Positions 59,022-64,000 of a stretch of 64,000 nt of DNA are shown one piece after another. A program made the position numbers and the translations under genes. Each line of letters starts with the position of its first letter. Positions within the stretch are counted from its first letter, which is position 1. The notes below the pieces were generated by a model that saw nothing but the letters and a program-made list of their open reading frames with translations, did not search any database and had not been told where the DNA came from. Source of the stretch: Candidatus Methanoperedens sp. (lineage in GTDB: Archaea > Halobacteriota > Methanosarcinia > Methanosarcinales > Methanoperedenaceae); NCBI GenBank assembly GCA_023249105.1, contig JAHFDG010000010.1:1-64000 (forward strand). The letters run 5' to 3'.

Positions 59022-59987
59022 ATGCGATTAAAAAACGGTTCAAGGATTATTATAGGAATAGTTTTCGTACTTCTGGCAATTTCAATACTTCAGGTGCCTG
59101 CGACCGCAGCAGCGCCAAACCTGCCAAACAACTCCTGTGCTGATTGCCATCGGAAATTGCTTTTTTCTTCAGAAGCGCAGAGACAATTTATTGATATACG
59201 TATCAAACATCTTGAAAGTGGTATTTCATGCTCCATTGTGTGCCATGAAGATAAACTCAACAAATCAACAGCCAGCACCTATGCAATGTGGTCAATATCC
59301 TCACACGCCCTTTTTGATGTAACATGTGAAAAATGCCATGGCGGTAATAAATCAGCGGTTTTGAAGAAGGATGCTCATGAGGGTCTTTCAAGCATTAACA
59401 TAGCGCGTGCAAATACTCCTGAAACATGCGGAAAATGCCATGAATCTGAACTTGAGGAATTCAAGAGTTCACAGCACTTTAAGAAATTAGAATCTGGTCA
59501 GGAAGGGCCGTCTCCTGCATGTATCACCTGCCACCAGGCACACAGTGTGAAAGTATTGACCGCTTCAGAAATAGAGGATTTCTGCAGTAACTGCCATAAT
59601 CATATTACGGGTATCAACCCTGCCGTTCCGAAAAATGCAGAAAAAGCATTAGATTCGGTAAATGAATTAGAAGTTGAAATCTCTAAAGCCAGAAGCACTA
59701 TTATTACAGCAAAGGCAAAAGGAAAGGATGTAACCATGGCTGAGTCGGATTTGGAATCTGCAAAAACGATTCTGAAAAATGTCCCATCAGTATGGCACAG
59801 ATTTAATTTAACTTACTTTGAAACAGAGGTCCAAAAAGGAATTGAAAATACCCGCAAAGCAGAAAAGGAAACCGCAGAGAGCCAGACGACGCCCCTCCCT
59901 ACAAAAGCCCCGGGCTTTGATGGAATACTGCTGATATCAGCTTTTATTGCCACCTATTTATTAGGCATAAGGAGGATTTCCCGGTGA
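59022..59987 (+). CDS. hexahaem surface cytochrome c, PGF-CTERM-like anchor
   Basis: The 321-residue protein has a signal peptide (cleavage after ~residue 31) and six haem motifs: CADCH (39-43), an unusual CSIVCH with three residues between cysteines (70-75), CEKCH, CGKCH, CITCH and CSNCH. A helical stalk follows (~200-290), and then a C-terminal PGF-CTERM-like signal, APGFDGILLISAFIATYLLGIRR, for archaeosortase processing and lipid anchoring. It is the first gene of the respiratory operon and a paralogue of the next gene. It likely takes electrons from the Rieske/cytochrome b complex on the cell surface. Confidence 0.9.
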   Translation: MRLKNGSRIIIGIVFVLLAISILQVPATAAAPNLPNNSCADCHRKLLFSSEAQRQFIDIRIKHLESGISCSIVCHEDKLNKSTASTYAMWSISSHALFDVTCEKCHGGNKSAVLKKDAHEGLSSINIARANTPETCGKCHESELEEFKSSQHFKKLESGQEGPSPACITCHQAHSVKVLTASEIEDFCSNCHNHITGINPAVPKNAEKALDSVNELEVEISKARSTIITAKAKGKDVTMAESDLESAKTILKNVPSVWHRFNLTYFETEVQKGIENTRKAEKETAESQTTPLPTKAPGFDGILLISAFIATYLLGIRRISR

Positions 59988-60032
59988 AAATTAAAATCTG
60001 TTTTATTTATTACCATGGAGAAAGGTGATGTA

Positions 60033-60965
60033 ATGATATCTAAAAAAACGATTTTATTAGCAGGTTTTATACTTTTTTTTGCCATTCTGGTCATACCTGG
60101 CGCATTAGCCGATAATTCATGTTTGAATTGTCATGAAAAACTTTCGGCTTTTAGCGAGAAGGAAAAGGAACTCAATGAAGTAAGGATTAAACATCTGGCA
60201 AGGGATGTGTCCTGTTCTCTTGAATGCCATGCGACTACTATTGATAAGATTGCAAAAAGTAATTATGAACAGTGGACAAAATCCAAGCATGCAATGTTCA
60301 ACGTTACATGCAACAATTGCCATGGTGGTAACCCGGACGTGGATGTGAAAGAAAAAGCGCATATTGGTGTTGCACGTTCTTCGGATTCCAATAGTTCTGT
60401 TTTTTACAGGAATGTGCCTGAAACATGCGGGAAATGTCATTCAAATGAATTATCACAGTTCAGGAATTCCGCACATTATCAGAAGTTAAAAGCACTCAAG
60501 CAGGCACCGACTTGCGATACATGCCATAGTCCCCATGAATTCAAGATTTTAAAATCAAGTGAGTTCATTAACCTTTGCAGCCAATGCCATAATCAGGATA
60601 TGAGGATTGCCCCATCGGATGCACCTGAAAAAGCAATTGCTGCCCTTGAAAACGCTGAAAAGTTGAAGAACGAGACAAAACTAGCTGATAGTGCGATAAA
60701 ACAGGCGCTCCAGAACGGGAAAGACGTATCCGCGGCAAAGAGAGATCTTGATACTGCGATATCCATCCGGGACAGCCTGCCGGTGCTCTGGCACGCGTTT
60801 GACCTGGCATCCTTTGAAAAGGTAATAGCTGATGGAGTCACGGCTGCGAAGAAAGCACAGGAGGAGGCAGGAATGCCTGTATCCAGGCCAAAAACTCCTG
60901 GATTTGGAACAATAATGTCATTGACAGGAATTATTGCAATATACATGTTATTGCGCAGAAGATGA
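60033..60965 (+). CDS. hexahaem surface cytochrome c, paralogue of the previous gene
   Basis: The 310-residue protein mirrors its neighbour in order: signal peptide, CLNCH (30-34), CSLECH with three spacer residues (61-66), CNNCH, CGKCH, CDTCH, CSQCH, a helical stalk and a C-terminal TPGFGTIMSLTGIIAIYMLLRRR anchor. Conservation of the odd CX3CH site in both copies suggests it does bind haem. I start at the ATG at 60033, preceded by GGTGAT; an earlier ATG at 60015 contains that site. A tandem duplication is the probable origin. Confidence 0.9.
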   Translation: MISKKTILLAGFILFFAILVIPGALADNSCLNCHEKLSAFSEKEKELNEVRIKHLARDVSCSLECHATTIDKIAKSNYEQWTKSKHAMFNVTCNNCHGGNPDVDVKEKAHIGVARSSDSNSSVFYRNVPETCGKCHSNELSQFRNSAHYQKLKALKQAPTCDTCHSPHEFKILKSSEFINLCSQCHNQDMRIAPSDAPEKAIAALENAEKLKNETKLADSAIKQALQNGKDVSAAKRDLDTAISIRDSLPVLWHAFDLASFEKVIADGVTAAKKAQEEAGMPVSRPKTPGFGTIMSLTGIIAIYMLLRRR

Positions 60966-60981
60966 ATGAGGTGAACATATA

Positions 60982-61329
60982 ATGAATATAAAACGATTAA
61001 AACATATCATTTTACTGCTTGGAATTATATTCCTGTTAATTACACCCTCATTAACATCGGCAAGACCGGAATATGCCGCTAAGGAAAGCCGCAATTGTCC
61101 ATACTGTCATGCAAGGGATGGTCCTCCCCAGTTAAACGAGTTGGGTGTTTATTATGGAACACACAATCATTCGGTATTAGGGTTTGTTCCTTCGCCTAAA
61201 CTAACACCCACACCTGTGCCCACCGAAGAAATCGAGATTGGTGTCCACATGAATACATGGGATGTCGGTTTGACAGCACTGGTTGCTATTTTGCTTATGC
61301 TTGTCCTGATTTTTATTATACGGTTATGA
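60982..61329 (+). CDS. monohaem membrane cytochrome c
   Basis: The 115-residue protein has a signal or anchor helix (residues ~8-24), one CPYCH haem motif near residue 39, a Pro/Thr-rich linker and a C-terminal membrane helix (VGLTALVAILLMLVLIFIIRL). It may link the Rieske subunit to the hexahaem cytochromes, by position. No exact family is recognised. Confidence 0.75.
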   Translation: MNIKRLKHIILLLGIIFLLITPSLTSARPEYAAKESRNCPYCHARDGPPQLNELGVYYGTHNHSVLGFVPSPKLTPTPVPTEEIEIGVHMNTWDVGLTALVAILLMLVLIFIIRL

Positions 61330-61338
61330 GGTGAACTG

Positions 61339-61614
61339 ATGCATATCGAAAAAATAGAATACGGACCTGAAAAAGAAGGATTCTGGTCACATGTTGCTTT
61401 TATCCTGATAATTTTATTGACCCTGGCTGCCGCGGGTATAACCGGTACAATCATATGGAAAATTATGTCCAGCGAGCCTGCCGTGGCATCTACAAGACTG
61501 TTCATTGAAGACATAGGGAAATTGTTAGCATACCTGCTGTTTGTCCTGGCGGCCATTTTATACCTGTATGTAAAAGGATTGCTGCAGGACGAATATGTTA
61601 CTACGCTGGAGTGA
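61339..61614 (+). CDS. two-helix membrane protein of the respiratory operon
   Basis: The 91-residue protein has two membrane helices (VAFILIILLTLAAAGITGTII and LLAYLLFVLAAILYLYV) and short charged ends. No haem or metal motif. It lies 9 bases after the monohaem gene and 4 bases before the Rieske start, so it is probably a small subunit of the same complex. Confidence 0.65.
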   Translation: MHIEKIEYGPEKEGFWSHVAFILIILLTLAAAGITGTIIWKIMSSEPAVASTRLFIEDIGKLLAYLLFVLAAILYLYVKGLLQDEYVTTLE

Positions 61615-61618
61615 GAGC

Positions 61619-62116
61619 ATGGATGATAAAATAATTAATATTACAATAACAAGAAGAAAACTCACCGAATTTCTAATAGGGCTTGTCGCATTGTTTTTTG
61701 CGGGAGGCGCGGCTGCAACGGTATTGAAATATCTATGGCCGCAAGCCAGCAATAAGGGCGAATCCAGCGAAGTGAAAATAGCTACTGTCGATGAAGTGCC
61801 GACAGGAAGCTCTAAAAAGTTTATGTTCAACGGCAAGGCTTCTGTGCTTTTACACATGCCAGCCGGTTTCAGGGCTTTTGGGTCAGTATGCACGCACCTC
61901 GGATGCATTGCTTACTGGAAACCTGATGAAAATATTATATTCTGCCCCTGCCACCTGGGCAAGTTCGACCCGAATACAGGCGCTGTAATCTCAGGACCGC
62001 CTCCATCTCCCTTGCCTGCAATTGATATCGCTGTGAAAGATGGCGCGGTTTATGCGCTCAAGTGGAAAGACCCGGACTACGTAAAGTCCATATCATTCTA
62101 TGCGGGAGCGGCGTGA
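61619..62116 (+). CDS. Rieske iron-sulfur protein
   Basis: The 165-residue protein has an N-terminal twin-arginine-like TRRKLTEF and membrane helix, followed by a Rieske domain with CTHLGC (cluster ligands C and H) and CPCHLGKFD, separated by ~16 residues. It accepts electrons from quinol at the outer face of cytochrome b. I start at the ATG at 61619, behind GGAGTGAG; the longer frame from 61595 overlaps the previous gene. Confidence 0.94.
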   Translation: MDDKIINITITRRKLTEFLIGLVALFFAGGAAATVLKYLWPQASNKGESSEVKIATVDEVPTGSSKKFMFNGKASVLLHMPAGFRAFGSVCTHLGCIAYWKPDENIIFCPCHLGKFDPNTGAVISGPPPSPLPAIDIAVKDGAVYALKWKDPDYVKSISFYAGAA

Positions 62117-62125
62117 GGTGTTTAT

Positions 62126-62788
62126 ATGACTCTGAATGAAAAGATTTACAAATGGCTCGATGACAGGTTTAAATTAAGTGAACTCCTGCCTCCGATAGTC
62201 AAGCATCCTGCGCCCCTGAATGTAGTTTCCAACCCTCTATATTGCCTCGGAGGCACTGCGTTCCTGTGTTTCCTGATTCTTGTTGTTACGGGAATCTTCC
62301 TGGCAATGTACTACAAGCCAACCCCTGCTGAAGCGTACAAGAGTGTGGAACATATCATGACGGCGGTTCCAATGGGAAGCCTCATCAGGAGCGTACACCA
62401 CTGGGCAGCGAATACCATGATAGCGGCAGTGATGCTCCACATGATGAGAATATATTTCATGGGCGCTTACAAGAAACCGCGAGAATTGAACTGGGTCGTA
62501 GGCATCTCTTTGTTATTGATTACCACCACCTTTGGTTTTTCAGGATACCTGCTCCCGTGGGATCAGCTTGCATTCTGGGCAACGAAAATAGGCACCGGTA
62601 TTGCAGGTTCAATACCGGTTATTGGCGGATACATATCCTTAATCCTTGTAGGTGGAAACGATATCGGCGCCGAGACGCTGACACGCTTCTTTGCAATCCA
62701 TGTAATGATTCTTCCCATTGCTATTGCGACTCTTCTTGGGCTGCATTTCCTGATGGTGAGGATACAGGGCATTTCAGGGAGGCTTTAA
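62126..62788 (+). CDS. cytochrome b6-like subunit (N-terminal half of cytochrome b)
   Basis: The 220-residue protein has four membrane helices and the two histidine pairs that bind the b haems: VHHW...LHMMRIY in helix B (13 residues between) and IHVM...LHFLM in helix D (14 between). The latter spacing is that of b6-type rather than mitochondrial-type cytochromes. KKPRELNW is also a b6 signature. It pairs with the following subunit-IV-like gene in a quinol-oxidising complex, probably using methanophenazine or menaquinone in this lineage. Confidence 0.94.
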   Translation: MTLNEKIYKWLDDRFKLSELLPPIVKHPAPLNVVSNPLYCLGGTAFLCFLILVVTGIFLAMYYKPTPAEAYKSVEHIMTAVPMGSLIRSVHHWAANTMIAAVMLHMMRIYFMGAYKKPRELNWVVGISLLLITTTFGFSGYLLPWDQLAFWATKIGTGIAGSIPVIGGYISLILVGGNDIGAETLTRFFAIHVMILPIAIATLLGLHFLMVRIQGISGRL

Positions 62789-62789
62789 C

Positions 62790-63248
62790 ATGGCATTAAT
62801 AGAAGTTGAAAAACATGAAGTCGAGGAGCAAAAGCCGGAACCTGTACGTGTGCGTGGACTTCCGTTTTTCCCGCATTTCCTGCTCAGGGAAGTAGTGGTG
62901 ATGTGTCTTATTGCTGGCGGGCTGATAATGCTGGCTTCGATATACCCCGCAGGTCTGCTCAAGCCGGCTGACCCATTCGATACGCCGTCGCCGATATATC
63001 CTGAATGGTACTTCCTGTACGTTTTCGGCTTCCTGAAATTCTGGACATGGAATATCGGACCTATACCTGCAAAGATGATAGGCGTAACATTGCCCATGGT
63101 TCTGTGGTATGGTCTCCTGATATTGGTGCCTTTCATTGACAGGAACCCGTCTTCTGACATCAGGAAAAGAAAGGTTGCAGTAGCACTTGGTGTCATTGCA
63201 CTGATTGGCATATTGTATTTCACGTACTTCAGCATTGTTCACCATTGA
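62790..63248 (+). CDS. cytochrome b subunit IV-like protein (C-terminal half)
   Basis: The 152-residue protein has an N-terminal cytoplasmic segment, three membrane helices and the PEWY quinol-site motif in SPIYPEWYFLYVFGFLKFW. It corresponds to the second half of a cytochrome b, encoded separately as in b6f complexes. It lies one base after the b6-like gene, so the two are co-translated. Confidence 0.92.
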   Translation: MALIEVEKHEVEEQKPEPVRVRGLPFFPHFLLREVVVMCLIAGGLIMLASIYPAGLLKPADPFDTPSPIYPEWYFLYVFGFLKFWTWNIGPIPAKMIGVTLPMVLWYGLLILVPFIDRNPSSDIRKRKVAVALGVIALIGILYFTYFSIVHH

Positions 63249-63427
63249 TGAAAGTGTCGAAATCAAAATATGAGAAGATAGACGCCGCATCGAAGATAAT
63301 AGGGCTGATACTGCTGGCAATCAGCATAGATAATGTATCAAAGGGCAATTATTATATTGCCCTTGCCCTTTTTGGCATAGGCGGGATAATAAGTATTGTG
63401 CCTGTGTTCATTGAGGTTGAGATTTGA
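63248..63427 (+). CDS. small two-helix membrane protein
   Basis: The 59-residue protein has two short membrane helices (IIGLILLAISIDNV and ALALFGIGGIISIVPVFI). Its ATG overlaps the preceding stop (TGATG), so it is part of the respiratory operon and may be a minor subunit. Its end overlaps the convergent thioredoxin-fold gene by 20 bases. Confidence 0.65.
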   Translation: MKVSKSKYEKIDAASKIIGLILLAISIDNVSKGNYYIALALFGIGGIISIVPVFIEVEI

Positions 63428-63659
63428 GTTTAAGAATGGTTTTTAATTCAGCCTCGTTTACTTTGTAAGTGAAGACTTTTTCGCCGTTTATTTCGATTAC
63501 GGGTATCAGATACTTGTATTTTTCAAATATCTCTTTGTCTTTTTCAATATCCACTTCTATTAGCGAAAATGGAAATTCTTTCCGGGTTTTTAGAAGTGTT
63601 TCCATGGCAATATCGCACAGATGGCAGTCTTTTTTGGAGTAAATTGTTATTTTGACCAT
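63408..63659 (-). CDS. glutaredoxin/thioredoxin-fold protein
   Basis: The 83-residue protein has the redox motif CHLC (about residues 12-15) in KITIYSKKDCHLCDIAMETL and the cis-proline region YLIPVIEING, matching the small glutaredoxin-like proteins (DUF836 type). It probably exchanges thiols in the cytoplasm. It is transcribed toward the respiratory operon. Confidence 0.87.
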   Translation of the reverse strand: MVKITIYSKKDCHLCDIAMETLLKTRKEFPFSLIEVDIEKDKEIFEKYKYLIPVIEINGEKVFTYKVNEAELKTILKLKSQPQ

Positions 63660-63712
63660 AAAGGATTAGATTTTAGTTACCCTTTAATACATCAAAAACC
63701 TATCCGAGAGTT

Positions 63713-64000
63713 ATGGTATGCGAAGAATTCACAAGGAAATTTGATGATTATAAAAAAATCCGCAAACAAAAAAAACTTTTCGGGACATTCGGTTTCCGTG
63801 GTGTCGTGAACGATGGAATCGGGACTGAAAAAGCAAAACGAGTAGGCGGCGCTTTAGCAGCATATCTTGGGGAAGGAAAAACAATTGCTATTGGAAAAGA
63901 CCCTAGAATCTCGTCTCCCATGCTTGAGGAAGCGCTTGTGGAGGGAATAATAAATAATGGCTGCAATGCACTTACACTCGGGATAATAACCCCGAACACG
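63713..64000 (+). CDS. phosphohexomutase family protein (partial, 5' end)
   Basis: The gene runs off the window. The ATG at 63713 opens a frame of 96 codons with LFGTFGFRGVVNDGIGTEKAKRVG, the N-terminal substrate loop of the phosphoglucomutase/phosphomannomutase/phosphoglucosamine mutase superfamily, and IAIGKDPRISSPMLEEALVEGI. The catalytic serine is expected in the second of these (DPRISS region or the next). An N-terminal ~22-residue basic extension is unusual. Which hexose phosphate it acts on cannot be told. Confidence 0.85.
   Translation, partial: MVCEEFTRKFDDYKKIRKQKKLFGTFGFRGVVNDGIGTEKAKRVGGALAAYLGEGKTIAIGKDPRISSPMLEEALVEGIINNGCNALTLGIITPNT

Noticed and set aside
1-64000. CRISPR arrays, ribosomal RNA genes and complete insertion sequences
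   Set aside because: I found no regular repeat-spacer pattern, no rRNA sequence and no transposase gene in the window; the repeats seen are dispersed, tandem or palindromic.

Overview
The window looks like a chromosomal segment of an anaerobic methanotrophic archaeon related to 'Candidatus Methanoperedens' (ANME-2d, Methanosarcinales). This is inferred from gene content. It carries an archaeal ATP-dependent DNA ligase, RIO2 kinase, Sm-like protein, DUF460 protein, an intron-containing tRNA-Met, a dihydromethanopterin-reductase-type flavoprotein, four-subunit pyruvate:ferredoxin oxidoreductase, S-layer-like and PGF-CTERM-like surface domains, several multihaem c-type cytochromes and a Rieske/cytochrome b complex. 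Many genes seem leaderless, with a TATA box about 25 bases before the ATG.

Layout. 0-2.4 kb: small accessory genes (AbrB-like protein, AAA+ ATPase) beside a duplicated 3' end of the ygiQ-type gene. 2.4-8.0 kb: tetrapyrrole operon hemL-hemC-cobA-hemD followed by the radical-SAM gene. 8.0-9.6 kb: tRNA-Asp, a small possible regulator and a BACON/S-layer-like protein. 9.8-21.8 kb: a 12-kb one-strand defence island in which a type I restriction-modification system (hsdM, hsdS, hsdR) is interleaved with a Schlafen-like ATPase, an AbrB/PIN pair, a HEPN/nucleotidyltransferase pair and a SEC-C protein. 22.5-28.8 kb: aroA, split tRNA-Met, DmrX-like/Sm/regulator cluster, DNA ligase, pentahaem cytochrome, tRNA-Leu. 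28.9-30.0 kb: HEPN/MNT pair between two remnants of an hsdS tail. 30.4-38.7 kb: RecQ helicase, GIY-YIG protein, argC, CBS protein, argJ, a solitary DUF262-HNH protein and a PLP-dependent sulfur amino-acid enzyme. 38.7-41.9 kb: an AT-rich islet of toxin-antitoxin and orphan genes, ending in a duplicated porB tail. 42.0-48.8 kb: porCDAB, a CPBP protease, an AAA ATPase with a PhnP-like hydrolase, and an OB-fold Gly-rich protein.

48.88-56.10 kb is, in my reading, a compact integrative element. It has a tyrosine recombinase at one end, a 13-bp direct repeat at both ends (ATGCTTGAAAGTA) and GTATTAATAC arm-like sites just inside each copy. The right copy is the first 13 bases of the RIO2 kinase gene, so integration appears to have cut that gene from its native promoter while keeping its reading frame. 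The element encodes a divergent regulatory switch, a string of small unknown genes, two tiny membrane proteins and a large membrane protein with a cytoplasmic SHOCT/coiled-coil part and an external blue-copper domain. No replication or capsid gene was recognised. I consider it the best candidate for an undescribed system here.

56.1-63.4 kb: rio2, a DUF460 protein, then a respiratory operon with two paralogous hexahaem surface cytochromes, a monohaem cytochrome, a two-helix protein, Rieske protein, split cytochrome b (b6-like and subunit IV-like) and a small membrane protein. A thioredoxin-fold protein and the start of a phosphohexomutase close the window.

Two themes recur. Short cargo genes are flanked by duplicated 3' ends of a neighbouring gene (ygiQ, porB, an hsdS tail). 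Perfect palindromes lie between the TATA box and the start codon of small, probably self-regulated genes.
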